Positions 33,421 through 43,749 of a stretch of 64,000 nucleotides of DNA are shown here, one piece after another. The notes beneath the pieces are model-generated. The model saw nothing but the letters and a program-made list of their open reading frames with translations, searched no databases and was not told where the DNA came from. The translations under genes and the position numbers were made by a program. The stretch's first letter is position 1, and every line of letters starts with the position of its first letter. The stretch covers positions 182,413-246,412 of the forward strand of contig JAFDYX010000020.1 of NCBI GenBank assembly GCA_018267215.1, written 5' to 3'. Source of the DNA: Bacteroidota bacterium. Lineage in GTDB: Bacteria > Bacteroidota > Bacteroidia > Cytophagales > Cyclobacteriaceae.

Positions 33421-36111
33421 ATGGCAACGCTCTACATCGACAACCAACCACACGAAGTAACCTCGGGTCATAATTTACTCGAAGTGTGCCTCACGTTGGG
33501 CTTAGACTTGCCGTATTTCTGCTGGCATCCTGCCATGGGTTCGGTGGGGGCGTGCCGCCAGTGTGCTATTAAAGTTTATAAAGACGAGAATGACAAGAAA
33601 GGCAGATTGGTGATGTCGTGCATGGAGCCCGTTACCAACAACCAACGCATTTCCATTACCGATGCCGAAGCAAAAGAATTTCGCGAGCAGATCATTGGTT
33701 GGCTGATGACCAACCATCCACACGATTGCGCGGTATGCGATGAAGGCGGGTCGTGCCACCTGCAGGATATGACGGTGATGACGGGGCACACATACCGGAA
33801 ATTCAGATACAAAAAACGTACGTACAAAAATCAAAACCTCGGCCCGTTTGTCAACCACGAAATGAACCGGTGCATTCAGTGTTATCGTTGTGTTCGGTTT
33901 TATAAAGATTATGCCGGAGGAAAAGATCTGGATGTATTTGCTTCCAAAAACAAAGTGTACTTCGGCCGCCATGAAGACGGAACTTTGGAAAGCGAATTCA
34001 GCGGAAACCTGGCAGAGGTTTGCCCCACGGGTGTGTTTACAGATAAAACATTTAAACAACACTACACCCGCAAATGGGATTTGACCATGGCACCCTCGGT
34101 ATGCCAGCACTGTAGCTTGGGGTGCAACACCATTGCCGGTGAGCGATATGGATCGATACGGATGATTACGAATCGTTATCATGGCGAAGTGAACGGATAT
34201 TTTATCTGCGACCGCGGCCGCTTTGGATATGAGTTTGTCAATGCCCCCGATCGGGTTCGCCAGCCCGTGATGTATGGAAAGACCGTAGGGCGCGATGAAA
34301 TTTTGAATGAGATAAAAAAATTGCTGAAAGAATCTAAAGTGATTGGCATTGGTTCACCCCGTGCCTCCATTCAATCTAATTTTGCACTGAAGGAATTGGT
34401 TGGTAAGAATAATTTCTATCACGGGGTGCCAGAAAACGAGCACGACATGGCCGAGTTGGCCATTCAGATTTTGAAAGAAGGGCCGGTGCGCACCCCTTCC
34501 CTAAAAGAGGTAGAGAATGCCGATGCAGTTTTTATACTCGGTGAAGATTTAACCAACAGCTCGCCCATGCTGGCACTGGCAGTGAGGCAAGCGGCTCGTG
34601 TTAAGCCTATGGCAGAAGCAGCTCAGGCAAAAATTCCCGACTGGCATGATTATGCTACGCGCGAATTTGTTCAAGATAAGAACGGGCCGCTCTTCAGTGC
34701 CACAGTTCATGACACAAAATTGGATGATATCGCCACCGAAAAATATTATGCCGCACCCGATGAAATTGCACGGTTGGGTTTTGCGGTGGCTCACCGGATT
34801 GATCCTTCCGTTCCGGATGTCAATCAATATTCGGAAGACTTAAAAAAACTAGCCGATCGAATAGCAGAAGGTCTAAAAAAAGCACAGCGGCCGGTAATTA
34901 TATCGGGGCTTTCCAGCGAAAGCGTATCTGTAATAAAAGCAGCTGCCAATGTGGCCTGGGCGCTGAACAAAACCAATAAAAACACAGGACTTGTGTTGTC
35001 GCTGCTTGAATGTAACTCGCTCGGCTTGGCCATGATGGGTGGCGGCAAACTCGATGGTGCCTTCAATGCCATTTTCCATAGCCATGCGGATACGGCTATC
35101 ATTATGGAGAATGATTTGTATCGCAATGGCTCAACCGCAACGGTAGATAAATTCTTGAAAATGTGCCGGCAGGTAATAGTGTTGGATCACACGCCCAGCC
35201 CAACGATGAGCAAAGCACACATTATTATTCCTGCAGGAACATTTGCTGAGTCGGATGGCACATTAGTAAACAATGAAGGACGTGCCCAACGATTTTTTCA
35301 AGTGTACGAAGCAACCGATGTGATTCAAGAAAGTTGGCGCTGGCTGCTGAACATGGGCGTGAATGCAGGCAACGAGCGAATGAGCCAGTGGAAAAATTTT
35401 GAAGACATCACCAAAGCTATCTCTGAAGAAGAACCGATGTTGAAAGGAGTGGAGACGATCACGCCCCCGGCAAATTATCGGATAGCCGGCCAGCGCATTC
35501 CGCGCGAACCACATCGCTATAGTGGCCGCACATCTATGAACGCCAATATTAATGTAAGCGAACCGAAGCCCCCGGAAGATCCGGACTCTTCCTTATCCTA
35601 TACAATGGAGGGTTATCGCGGGCTGGCACCATCTTCTATGATCCCGTATTTCTGGTCACCGGGATGGAATTCAGTTCAGTCAGTAAATAAATATCAGGAA
35701 GAAGTGGGAGGGCATTTGCGCGGAGGCGACTCGGGCTTGCGGTTGATTGAAGCAGATACGAACAAAGAGCCGAATTATTTTATGTCTGTGCCCGAAGTGT
35801 TTTATCCTATTGCCGACCGGTTGTGGATCGTGTGGACACACCATATCTATGGCTCCGATGAATTGAGTAGAAAATCGGCTTCGGTGGCACAGCGAGTGCC
35901 CAAGCCCTATCTCTTGCTTAACCCCAGCGATGCAGAACAACTGAAGATAGCTGAAGGTCAACCGATTTCATTTGAAGTGGAGAAACATTTGTATGAGTTG
36001 CCCGTGCGGATAAATAAAACGATGCCCCAAGGTGTGGCCGCCATGCCGTATGCGCTGGAAGGAATGCCGGCAACCGGTTTGCCCGCATGGGGTTTTTTGA
36101 AGAAGACATAA
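33421..36111 (+). CDS. nuoG: NADH-quinone oxidoreductase subunit G
   Basis: Large Fe-S subunit, 896 residues. N-terminal [2Fe-2S] N1b ligands in YFCWHPAMGSVGACRQC and SCMEP; N5 in HPHDCAVCDEGGSCH (His plus three Cys); N4 in CIQCYRC and CPTG; and an extra N7-type set CQHCSLGC with a later Cys in YFICDRGRFG. The rest is a molybdopterin-oxidoreductase fold without cofactor function, ending in a domain of about 110 residues (PYLLLNPSDAEQLKIAEGQP). All clusters appear intact. Confidence 0.95.
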   Translation: MATLYIDNQPHEVTSGHNLLEVCLTLGLDLPYFCWHPAMGSVGACRQCAIKVYKDENDKKGRLVMSCMEPVTNNQRISITDAEAKEFREQIIGWLMTNHPHDCAVCDEGGSCHLQDMTVMTGHTYRKFRYKKRTYKNQNLGPFVNHEMNRCIQCYRCVRFYKDYAGGKDLDVFASKNKVYFGRHEDGTLESEFSGNLAEVCPTGVFTDKTFKQHYTRKWDLTMAPSVCQHCSLGCNTIAGERYGSIRMITNRYHGEVNGYFICDRGRFGYEFVNAPDRVRQPVMYGKTVGRDEILNEIKKLLKESKVIGIGSPRASIQSNFALKELVGKNNFYHGVPENEHDMAELAIQILKEGPVRTPSLKEVENADAVFILGEDLTNSSPMLALAVRQAARVKPMAEAAQAKIPDWHDYATREFVQDKNGPLFSATVHDTKLDDIATEKYYAAPDEIARLGFAVAHRIDPSVPDVNQYSEDLKKLADRIAEGLKKAQRPVIISGLSSESVSVIKAAANVAWALNKTNKNTGLVLSLLECNSLGLAMMGGGKLDGAFNAIFHSHADTAIIMENDLYRNGSTATVDKFLKMCRQVIVLDHTPSPTMSKAHIIIPAGTFAESDGTLVNNEGRAQRFFQVYEATDVIQESWRWLLNMGVNAGNERMSQWKNFEDITKAISEEEPMLKGVETITPPANYRIAGQRIPREPHRYSGRTSMNANINVSEPKPPEDPDSSLSYTMEGYRGLAPSSMIPYFWSPGWNSVQSVNKYQEEVGGHLRGGDSGLRLIEADTNKEPNYFMSVPEVFYPIADRLWIVWTHHIYGSDELSRKSASVAQRVPKPYLLLNPSDAEQLKIAEGQPISFEVEKHLYELPVRINKTMPQGVAAMPYALEGMPATGLPAWGFLKKT

Positions 36112-36144
36112 ATTAAGGCACAAGACAGACAAGACATTAGACCA

Positions 36145-37125
36145 ATGAACGAAACAATAAATCCGTGGCTGATCATTGCCGGAATACTGGGAGGCGCTTT
36201 GACGATAGCACCCGGGCTGATTTGGCTGGAACGCAGGCTGCTGGCGTTGTGGCAAGACCGATATGGCCCCAATCGGGCGGGTCCCTTCGGGGTGTTGGTG
36301 GTGCTGGCCGATACTATTAAACTTTTTTTTAAGGAAGACTGGATTCCGCCATTTGCCGATAAGTTGGTGTTTGTAATTGCTCCTGCCATTGTAGCCATTA
36401 CAGTGCTGATGAGTTTTGTGATTATCCCCATTGCCCCAGGCTTCATTGTGGCTGATTTCAATATTGGTATTTTGTTTTTCCTGGCCATGTCATCCATGGG
36501 TGCTTACAGCATCATTTTGGGTGGGTGGGCATCCAATAATAAATATGCGCTGCTGGGTTCGATGCGCGGTGCTGCTCAGTTGATTTCGTATGAAGTGTTC
36601 ATGGGCTTATCGTTGATGGGTGTAGTGTTATTGACCGGATCGTTTCGCGTGGAAGATATTGTGAATGCACAAAAAGATATGTGGTTTGTAGTTCCGCAGT
36701 TTGTTGGGTTTGTTACTTTCCTTATTGCCGGTATTGCCGAAACGCATCGTCTTCCGTTTGATATTCCGGAAGCTGAAAGCGAATTGATTGCCGGATTCCA
36801 CTCGGAATATTCGGGGATGAAGTTCGGGTTATTTTTTGTGGGCGAGTATCTCGGTATTATGTTGATCTCGAGTTTGGTAACATGCTTGTTTTTTGGCGGA
36901 TGGCTTGGCCCTGATTTTCTGCCACCCGTTGTGTGGTTCTTGATTAAAATGTTTGCCTTCATCTTCTTGTTTATTTTGCTGCGTGCCTCGTTGCCACGGC
37001 CGCGCTACGACCAACTGATGGAGTTTGGATGGAAAATATTATTGCCTATAACATTGTTGAACCTGATGATTACAGCCGGAATTATTTTATACCGCAGCGG
37101 AGCAGAATTGAATATTATATTTTAA
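36145..37125 (+). CDS. nuoH: NADH-quinone oxidoreductase subunit H
   Basis: 326-residue membrane subunit that forms much of the quinone channel, about eight helices. Signatures: [20 protein letters not shown], and the acidic loop [20 protein letters not shown] with [12 protein letters not shown]. It is followed by a 280-bp non-coding insertion before nuoI, unlike the tight joints elsewhere in the operon. Confidence 0.96.
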   Translation: MNETINPWLIIAGILGGALTIAPGLIWLERRLLALWQDRYGPNRAGPFGVLVVLADTIKLFFKEDWIPPFADKLVFVIAPAIVAITVLMSFVIIPIAPGFIVADFNIGILFFLAMSSMGAYSIILGGWASNNKYALLGSMRGAAQLISYEVFMGLSLMGVVLLTGSFRVEDIVNAQKDMWFVVPQFVGFVTFLIAGIAETHRLPFDIPEAESELIAGFHSEYSGMKFGLFFVGEYLGIMLISSLVTCLFFGGWLGPDFLPPVVWFLIKMFAFIFLFILLRASLPRPRYDQLMEFGWKILLPITLLNLMITAGIILYRSGAELNIIF

Positions 37126-37171
37126 TGGAGAATAGCCAATTACATATTTTAAAAAATAGATTGTTGCAGGT

Positions 37172-37195
37172 ACCGATTGGCAGTTGGGTATCGGT
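37172..37195. repeat. Inverted repeat ACCGAT / ATCGGT
   Basis: A 6-bp stem with a 12-nt loop just downstream of nuoH and upstream of the structured element. Confidence 0.3.
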
Positions 37196-37224
37196 TGTTG
37201 ATGGCGGCTTAGACAACAGCACGT

Positions 37225-37318
37225 CAGCTAGGGATAGAAGCGGAAAGCCCGCAGTGGCAATGGCGGGTGTGTGGGCACGAGGACTTGAAGCGGATAGCCC
37301 GGTGGCGCGCCTCGCGCC
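37225..37318 (+). ncRNA. Structured repetitive element between nuoH and nuoI
   Basis: Two imperfect direct copies, GGGATAGAAGCGGAAAGCCC (37231-37250) and GGACTTGAAGCGGATAGCCC (37281-37300), agree at 16 of 20 positions and start exactly 50 nt apart. Between them CCCGC (37248-37252) can pair with GCGGG (37262-37266); after them GGCGCG-CCT-CGCGCC (37304-37318) is a perfect 6-bp hairpin. An open frame runs through here but has no protein-like pattern. I have a general memory of elements with this AGGGAT-GAAGCGG wording in Bacteroidota intergenic regions, possibly the Rfam Flavo-1 class; that name is unverified. Confidence 0.55.
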
Positions 37319-37408
37319 AAGCTGCCAAAGTAATAAACACAAGACTGTCGTGATGGGGCTATGGGAAATGAGTAACCGGAAATTTACAATTTGTAATACG
37401 AAGTAGTT

Positions 37409-37924
37409 ATGCTTAGCATCATTCATAGTATGTGGCTCACGTTTTTGCACATGTTTCATAAACGTGAAACCATTCAATACCCGGAAGAGAAAATAAAACT
37501 TCCGGCTCGGTGGCGTGGGCGCATTGTGCTGACGCGCGACCCCGATGGTGGCGAGCGCTGTGTGGGGTGCTACTTGTGTGCGGCAGCCTGCCCGGTGGAT
37601 TGTATTTCGCTTCAGGCAACGGAAGATGAGCATGGCAGAAGGTATCCTGAGTTTTTCAGGATCAATTTTTCGCGGTGCATTTTCTGCGGCTATTGTGAAG
37701 AAGCTTGCCCCACGTATGCCATACAACTAATACCGGATTTTGAAATGGGAGAATTTAACCGGCAAAATCTGGTTTATGAAAAAAAAGATTTGCTGGTGAA
37801 CGGCCAAGGGAAATACCAGGGGTACAATTATTATAAAGTGGCAGGCTTGGCCATTGGCGGAAAAGACAAAGGGCAGGCTGAAAATGAAGAACCACCGGTG
37901 GATGTAAAGAGTTTGTTGCCTTGA
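37409..37924 (+). CDS. nuoI: NADH-quinone oxidoreductase subunit I
   Basis: 171-residue ferredoxin-like subunit with two [4Fe-4S] clusters (N6a, N6b): [15 protein letters not shown] and [15 protein letters not shown]. It links NuoG/NuoF electrons to N2 in NuoB. The ATG at 37409 lies 3 nt after a TAG ending the open frame through the insertion. Confidence 0.96.
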   Translation: MLSIIHSMWLTFLHMFHKRETIQYPEEKIKLPARWRGRIVLTRDPDGGERCVGCYLCAAACPVDCISLQATEDEHGRRYPEFFRINFSRCIFCGYCEEACPTYAIQLIPDFEMGEFNRQNLVYEKKDLLVNGQGKYQGYNYYKVAGLAIGGKDKGQAENEEPPVDVKSLLP

Positions 37925-37984
37925 ACAGTAGTAATTAATATTTGAAACTTGAACTGAGAACCATAAACCTTGAACTAAAATAGA

Positions 37985-38512
37985 ATGCAGATCGCTTTTT
38001 ACATAGCAGCATTTGTGGCGGTACTCTCTACCGTTATGGTAATCACGCGGTTCAATGTCATTCACGCATTGTTATACCTCGTGGTTTCGTTTATGGCTAT
38101 GGCTGTGGTCTTTTTTATTCTGGGAGCCCCGTTTGCTGCAGCCTTGGAAGTGATTGTCTATGCCGGTGCAATCGTGGTGCTGATCATTTTTGTAATTATG
38201 ATGCTCAACCAGAAAGAAGAAGCAGTTGATCAGGAGAAGAAATGGTTGACACCCAGTGTGTATATCGGCCCTGCCATTTTATCCGTACTGCTGCTTGGCG
38301 AATTGATCTACATTATATACGAGGGCGAGTCGCACACTATTGGTCAGCAAGTGGTAGATGTAAAGGAAGTTGGCAAGACATTGTACGGGCCGTATATTCT
38401 GGCAGTGGAGTTGAGCGGGATGTTGCTGATGGCCGGTATTGTTGGCGCGTATCATTTAGGAAGGCAAAAGAAAAAAGTAACTCATCGGTTTTTAAAACAA
38501 ACAGAAGACTAA
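37985..38512 (+). CDS. nuoJ: NADH-quinone oxidoreductase subunit J
   Basis: 175-residue membrane subunit, five helices. The third helix motif VIVYAGAIVVLIIFVIMMLN is the family signature and includes the pi-bulge region that couples redox to proton movement. It abuts nuoK with no gap (stop 38510-38512, start 38513). Confidence 0.94.
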   Translation: MQIAFYIAAFVAVLSTVMVITRFNVIHALLYLVVSFMAMAVVFFILGAPFAAALEVIVYAGAIVVLIIFVIMMLNQKEEAVDQEKKWLTPSVYIGPAILSVLLLGELIYIIYEGESHTIGQQVVDVKEVGKTLYGPYILAVELSGMLLMAGIVGAYHLGRQKKKVTHRFLKQTED

Positions 38513-38818
38513 ATGCAAGTAAGTGCTGAATATGGATTGTTGTTGGCCAGTGTGCTTTTCACCTTGGGTCTGATTGGCGTATTGGTCAGGCGCAACATTA
38601 TCTTCATGCTGGTATGTGTGGAGATCATGCTCAACGCGGCCGGTTTGGCGTTTATTGTAGCAGGCTCGAAGTGGACACAGGCAGACGGACAGGTAATGTT
38701 TATTTTTATTTTGACGATGGCAGCAGCAGAAGTATCAGTAGGGCTTGCACTTATTCTGCAGATATACCATCAGTTGAAAACATTGGATGGCGATGCGGCT
38801 AACTCAATGAAAGGATAG
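38513..38818 (+). CDS. nuoK: NADH-quinone oxidoreductase subunit K
   Basis: 101 residues, three helices, MrpC-like. Conserved glutamates for proton transfer are visible in [14 protein letters not shown] and in [14 protein letters not shown]. Standard length. Confidence 0.95.
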   Translation: MQVSAEYGLLLASVLFTLGLIGVLVRRNIIFMLVCVEIMLNAAGLAFIVAGSKWTQADGQVMFIFILTMAAAEVSVGLALILQIYHQLKTLDGDAANSMKG

Positions 38819-38871
38819 GATGATAGAGTAAATAAAAATACAAATTGTAAATAGTAAACGATAATTATAAA

Positions 38872-40743
38872 ATGTCCCTCTGGCTCATACCGGCTCTTCC
38901 TCTTCTTGGTGCGTTTGTGCTGATTGTGTTTGGTCAGCAATTGCCCAAGCGGCTCATCCCGATAATCGGTTCCGGCAGTGTGGGGCTTTCTGCCGCACTC
39001 ACTTTCGCGCTGGGCTATCGTTTTATCTCTTCATCGGCTTCCTCCTTTCACATCAAAGCGTGGCAGTGGATGGACATCAATGGATTCTCTCCTGCGGTGG
39101 CATTCCACCTCGATGCCTTATCGCTTGTCTTTATTTTTGTTATCACATTCGTAGGTTTTTTAATCCATGTTTACTCGGCCGAGTTCATGGTGCATGACGA
39201 TGGCTATGCGCGCTTTTTTGCATACCTGAATTTATTTGTCTGCTCTATGCTTACCCTGGTGCTGGCCGATAATTTTGTGTTGATGTATTTGGGATGGGAA
39301 GGCGTGGGGCTCTGCAGCTACCTGCTGATCGGTTTTTGGTACGCAGAAGAGAAAAATGGGTATGCGGCAAGGAAGGCGTTCATCGTTACGCGGGTAGGCG
39401 ACATCTCATTGGCCTTTGGGTTGTTCATGCTCTTTCAGCAATTTCATACACTCAATATTCAGGAGGTAGCTGCCCAGGCAGCACAACATTGGACGGTAGG
39501 CTCAGAGACCGCATTAATTATTTCGTTATTGCTGCTGGGTGGTGCTGTGGGCAAATCGGCTCAGCTTCCTTTGCAAACGTGGCTGCCCGATGCTATGGCA
39601 GGCCCATCGCCTGTCAGCGCATTGATTCATGCAGCCACGATGGTAACAGCCGGTGTATATTTAATTGCACGCACGCATGTCATCTTTGAGCTTGCCCCCG
39701 ATGCATTAATGATTGTAGGTATTATTGGTGCGGTAACATTAGTTCTTGCCGGCTTTGCCGCTTTAACACAATTCGATTTGAAACGTGTGTTGGCCTACTC
39801 CACGATCAGCCAAATCGGATATATGTTTTTGGCGCTCGGTGTGAGTGCTTGGTCGGCAGCGATTTTTCATTTCATGATTCACGCATTTTTCAAGGCGCTG
39901 CTCTTCTTGGCAGCCGGTGCTGTGATCGAATCATTGCATCACGAACACGATATGTTTAAAATGGGTGGACTGAAAAACAAACTGCCCGTAGTGTATTGGA
40001 CTTTCCTGATCGGAGCCGGATCGCTGGCAGCACTGCCGCTGATCACCGGTGGCTTTTACAGCAAAGATCAAATTCTGTGGTTGTCGCTGGCAGGCGAGCA
40101 CGGCCACATTTGGTTTTTTCTAGCGGCCCTCGTGGGCGCATTTGTTACTTCGGTCTATACATTCCGCATGATGTTCCTAACTTTTTTTGGAAAAGAGAAT
40201 ACGCCCGTAGGCCACGTTCCCGGTAAAGGCATGAACATCCCGCTGATCGTGCTGGCGATACTTACCACGGTGGGCGGTTTCATCGAATTGCCGCACACAT
40301 TTGGCCATGTTACCTTTTTCTCCGATTTTTTAAAACCGATTCTTCCTGCCGTAACCATGCAAGAAGAAATGGAAAGCTTTGAATGGCTGATTCAACTGGT
40401 TGCTGCGCTGGTGGCTTTGTCGGGCGTGGGCGTGGCTTATTACTTTTTTATCTACAAACCTGATCAAGCCGATGAATTGAAATCTTCCGCAGCAGACCTG
40501 CATAGCTTCTGGCTCAGTGGCTGGGGTTTCGATAAACTTTATGATAAACTGGTTGTGCAGCCGTATGTTTATTTATCGAATGTAAATAAAAACGATGTGA
40601 TTGATAAGTTGTACGAAAGTGTGGTGACTGTTGCCAACTGGCTCAACCGGATTTTGGCTTACACACAAAGTGGAATTTTGCGGTGGTACATTATGGGTAT
40701 TGTGATCGGTGGAATTTTATTGATGGCATTGGCATTGATCTAA
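38872..40743 (+). CDS. nuoL: NADH-quinone oxidoreductase subunit L
   Basis: 623-residue antiporter-like proton-pumping subunit at the distal end of the membrane arm. Signatures: YLGWEGVGLCSYLLIGFW with the key Glu, GKSAQLPLQTWLPDAMAGPS with the pumping Lys, and ALIHAATMVTAGVYL. The C-terminal lateral helix region (about 540-623) is present. Confidence 0.96.
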   Translation: MSLWLIPALPLLGAFVLIVFGQQLPKRLIPIIGSGSVGLSAALTFALGYRFISSSASSFHIKAWQWMDINGFSPAVAFHLDALSLVFIFVITFVGFLIHVYSAEFMVHDDGYARFFAYLNLFVCSMLTLVLADNFVLMYLGWEGVGLCSYLLIGFWYAEEKNGYAARKAFIVTRVGDISLAFGLFMLFQQFHTLNIQEVAAQAAQHWTVGSETALIISLLLLGGAVGKSAQLPLQTWLPDAMAGPSPVSALIHAATMVTAGVYLIARTHVIFELAPDALMIVGIIGAVTLVLAGFAALTQFDLKRVLAYSTISQIGYMFLALGVSAWSAAIFHFMIHAFFKALLFLAAGAVIESLHHEHDMFKMGGLKNKLPVVYWTFLIGAGSLAALPLITGGFYSKDQILWLSLAGEHGHIWFFLAALVGAFVTSVYTFRMMFLTFFGKENTPVGHVPGKGMNIPLIVLAILTTVGGFIELPHTFGHVTFFSDFLKPILPAVTMQEEMESFEWLIQLVAALVALSGVGVAYYFFIYKPDQADELKSSAADLHSFWLSGWGFDKLYDKLVVQPYVYLSNVNKNDVIDKLYESVVTVANWLNRILAYTQSGILRWYIMGIVIGGILLMALALI

Positions 40744-40753
40744 TCAAGGAGAA

Positions 40754-42244
40754 ATGATTTTAGTAGCATTCATAGCAATCTTAATGACCGGTGGAATCAT
40801 CGCCTGGATTGCCGCCTCGTGGAGCCATTCGGCATCGCGTTGGATTTCGCTCGTAACATTACTGGTCGATTTCAGTTTGGCTATCTCCGTCTGGATGAAC
40901 AGTTCCGGGCTGGAGTGGATTGAAAAATTCAGTGTGCCGTGGGTTCCTGATTTTGGTATCAGTTTCTCGCTTGCGTTAGATGGGTTGAGTTTACTGATGT
41001 TGGTGCTCACGTTCTTCCTCGGCATTTTTGGTGTGCTGGTTTCATGGAATGAAATTCAGGAACGTGTCGGTTTCTTTCACTTCAATTTGCTGTGGGTGCT
41101 GGCAGGCATTTCAGGCGTTTTTTTGACGATGGATTTGTTTCTGTTTTATTTCTTTTGGGAAGTGATGCTCATCCCTATGTATTTCCTTATCGGTATATGG
41201 GGCCATGAAAACAAGCGATATGCGGCCTTCAAATTTTTTATATTCACACAAGCCAGCGGCTTGCTGATGTTGCTGGCCATTCTGGGTTTGTATTTCGTTC
41301 ATAAATCTAATTCAGGTACTGGCACATTCGATTACTTTCAACTGCTGGGAACACAGATTCCGCTTGGCACTTCACGCTGGCTGATGCTCGGTTTCCTCGC
41401 AGCATTTATTGTAAAGTTGCCGGTCGTACCGTTTCATACATGGTTACCCGATGCGCACTCGCAAGCACCAACGGCCGGCAGCCTGATCTTGGCAGGGCTT
41501 TTACTAAAGACAGGTGCGTATGGATTGATCCGTTTTGTGGTGCCCTTATTTCCCGAAGCCTCGGCAGAACTTGCACCGTGGGCTATGTTGTTGGGTGTGG
41601 TGGGGATTTTATACGGTGCCTCGCTTGCTTTCGCACAAACAGATTTGAAGAGGCTCGTAGCCTACACGAGTGTGAGCCACATGGGCTTTGTCATCCTCGG
41701 TGTTTTTGCGTTCAATCAACTGGCCATGCAAGGTGTGGTGATGCAGATGATTACACATGCCATCAGCACAGGTGCACTCTTTGCCATAGCCGGAGTATTG
41801 TACGAGCGTATTCATACCCGCGATATTTTGGCAATGGGCGGCTTCTGGGGCAAAGCTCCATTTATGGGCGTGGTAACACTGATTTTTGTAATGGCTTCGC
41901 TCGGGCTTCCCGGCCTCGGAAATTTTGTTGCAGAATTTTTAACATTGATCGGCTCCTGGCAGGCCAATCCGATGCTGACGATCTTTGCTGCAATTGGAAT
42001 AGTAACTGCAACAGCCTATTCTTTGCGTATCATGCAAAAAGTTTTTCTTGGAAAATGGCAGAGCGAAAAAGCAATGCCCGATCTTTCGCTGCGCGAGAAA
42101 TTAATTTTTATTCCACTGATAGTGACAATTATTTGGCTTGGGCTATTCCCGCAGACAGTAATCAATACAGTGAAACCTATGATTGATAAACAATTTAAAA
42201 TAGAACAACCCACTTCTATCCAAAATAATAATGGAGTTCAGTAA
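40754..42244 (+). CDS. nuoM: NADH-quinone oxidoreductase subunit M
   Basis: 496-residue antiporter-like subunit. FYFFWEVMLIPMYFLIGIWG carries the conserved Glu; VKLPVVPFHTWLPDAHSQAP carries the Lys; LAYTSVSHMGFVILG follows. It begins 10 nt after nuoL and overlaps nuoN by 14 nt. Confidence 0.96.
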   Translation: MILVAFIAILMTGGIIAWIAASWSHSASRWISLVTLLVDFSLAISVWMNSSGLEWIEKFSVPWVPDFGISFSLALDGLSLLMLVLTFFLGIFGVLVSWNEIQERVGFFHFNLLWVLAGISGVFLTMDLFLFYFFWEVMLIPMYFLIGIWGHENKRYAAFKFFIFTQASGLLMLLAILGLYFVHKSNSGTGTFDYFQLLGTQIPLGTSRWLMLGFLAAFIVKLPVVPFHTWLPDAHSQAPTAGSLILAGLLLKTGAYGLIRFVVPLFPEASAELAPWAMLLGVVGILYGASLAFAQTDLKRLVAYTSVSHMGFVILGVFAFNQLAMQGVVMQMITHAISTGALFAIAGVLYERIHTRDILAMGGFWGKAPFMGVVTLIFVMASLGLPGLGNFVAEFLTLIGSWQANPMLTIFAAIGIVTATAYSLRIMQKVFLGKWQSEKAMPDLSLREKLIFIPLIVTIIWLGLFPQTVINTVKPMIDKQFKIEQPTSIQNNNGVQ

Positions 42245-43667
42245 TATCAATATTGTTGACGTTCTTCCCGGTATATTCCTTGTCACAGCTTCTGTGCTGG
42301 CCATGCTTTCCATTGCCATCAAACGCAACCACATTTTTATTTTCGTAGTTACCACCACCAGTTTGATGGGTGTTTTTTTGTACCTGATCTTCTATGCCAG
42401 CAACCATAAGTTTAATGTAGAGCCGCTGTTTGTCATTGATGGGTTTGGCACATTTGTTACCGGCTTGATTGTAATGAGTGCGCTGGCTGTTTCTTTGCTT
42501 TCGTATGCTTATTTTGAGCAACGCGAGGAGCGTAAGGAAGAATATTATATTTTACTGTTGCTTGCCACCTTAGGTTCTGACATACTCGTGATTAGCAAGC
42601 ATTTCGTTTCCTTCTTTTTAGGTTTGGAGATTCTCAGCATATCACTTTATGCTATGGTTGCCTACTTGCGCAAACGCAATAAGAGCGATGAAGCCGGTCT
42701 TAAATATTTGATTTTAGCAGCGTTCTCATCCGCTTTCCTGCTGTTTGGCATGGCACTCGTGTATTCGGCTTCCGGCTCGATGGATTTTTCGGGTATTGCA
42801 AGCTACGTTGCATCCAACCCCACGTTGCCCCTGCCCTTGTTTGCAGGTATGTGCTTGCTTGTGGTGGGCATTGGCTTTAAACTGGGCGTGGTTCCGTTTC
42901 ACATGTGGGCACCCGATGTGTATGAAGGAGCACCTGCACCCGTGGCAGCTTTCATTGCATCAATATCCAAAGGAGGCATGATTGTGCTGCTCGTTCGCTT
43001 TTTCGACCAGATCAATGGATTTCAATACCCTGTTTTAGTATTGGCGTTTGCATGCATAGCCGTGGCTTCCATGTTTATCGGAAATATTTTGGCCATCCAG
43101 CAAACAAACGTCAAGCGTATTCTGGCATACTCATCTATTGCCCACATGGGTTATATTTTTGTGGCCTTCTTGGCCGGTGGCGAATTGGGAAAAGAGGCAG
43201 TCAGCTTTTATTTGGTAGCTTACTTTCTGACCATCATCGGCACCTTTGGGGTGATTGCCATTCTTTCCGACCATGATCGCGATGCAGAATTGCTGGACGA
43301 CTACAAAGGATTATTCTGGCGTCATCCCAAAATTGCAATGGTGATGACAGCCATGCTGCTTTCGTTAGCGGGCATACCACTTACTGCAGGATTTGTGGGA
43401 AAATTTTATCTGATTACCTCGGGTGCGAACGCACAACTTTGGTGGTTAGTGATTGTGCTGGTTGTCAGCAGTGTTATCGGATTGTATTATTACATACGCA
43501 TCATTGCCATGATGTTTGAGAAAATGGAAGGCACAGATGAGTTGGCTCTGCATCCGAGGTTATATTTAATCAACCTGATTACTCTGGTTGTTATTTCTGT
43601 GCTGATAATTTTTTATGGAGTCTATCCGCAAGGGTTGATCGACCGCATCCGCGATTTCCTGTACTAA
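42231..43667 (+). CDS. nuoN: NADH-quinone oxidoreductase subunit N
   Basis: 478-residue antiporter-like subunit and last gene of the operon. Conserved: LGLEILSISLYAMVAYLRKR (Glu), GFKLGVVPFHMWAPDVYEGAP (Lys and Trp-x-Pro-Asp), RILAYSSIAHMGYIFVA. Fourteen helices expected; length normal. Confidence 0.96.
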   Translation: MEFSNINIVDVLPGIFLVTASVLAMLSIAIKRNHIFIFVVTTTSLMGVFLYLIFYASNHKFNVEPLFVIDGFGTFVTGLIVMSALAVSLLSYAYFEQREERKEEYYILLLLATLGSDILVISKHFVSFFLGLEILSISLYAMVAYLRKRNKSDEAGLKYLILAAFSSAFLLFGMALVYSASGSMDFSGIASYVASNPTLPLPLFAGMCLLVVGIGFKLGVVPFHMWAPDVYEGAPAPVAAFIASISKGGMIVLLVRFFDQINGFQYPVLVLAFACIAVASMFIGNILAIQQTNVKRILAYSSIAHMGYIFVAFLAGGELGKEAVSFYLVAYFLTIIGTFGVIAILSDHDRDAELLDDYKGLFWRHPKIAMVMTAMLLSLAGIPLTAGFVGKFYLITSGANAQLWWLVIVLVVSSVIGLYYYIRIIAMMFEKMEGTDELALHPRLYLINLITLVVISVLIIFYGVYPQGLIDRIRDFLY

Positions 43668-43690
43668 TAGAAATTCATCTGTTATTAAAA

Positions 43691-43722
43691 TAAAAAGACT
43701 GCCGAACTTTCATCCGGCAGTC
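43691..43722 (-). terminator. Terminator between nuoN and dnaK
   Basis: GACTGCCG (43697-43704) pairs with CGGCAGTC (43715-43722). On the minus strand the hairpin is followed by TTTTTATTTT, a good terminator for dnaK. On the plus strand a weaker ATGCTTTT follows, so it may also end the nuo transcript. Confidence 0.8.
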
Positions 43723-43749
43723 AATGCTTTTCAACTGAGTACTATCAAC

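Noticed and set aside
33502-34182. 226-codon minus-strand frame inside nuoG
   Set aside because: Fully antisense to nuoG, whose frame carries all Fe-S motifs; a shadow.
37029-37406. Open frame of 125 codons across nuoH and the following gap
   Set aside because: Its first third overlaps nuoH in another frame and the remainder runs through the structured element; composition is not protein-like and no homology pattern is visible.
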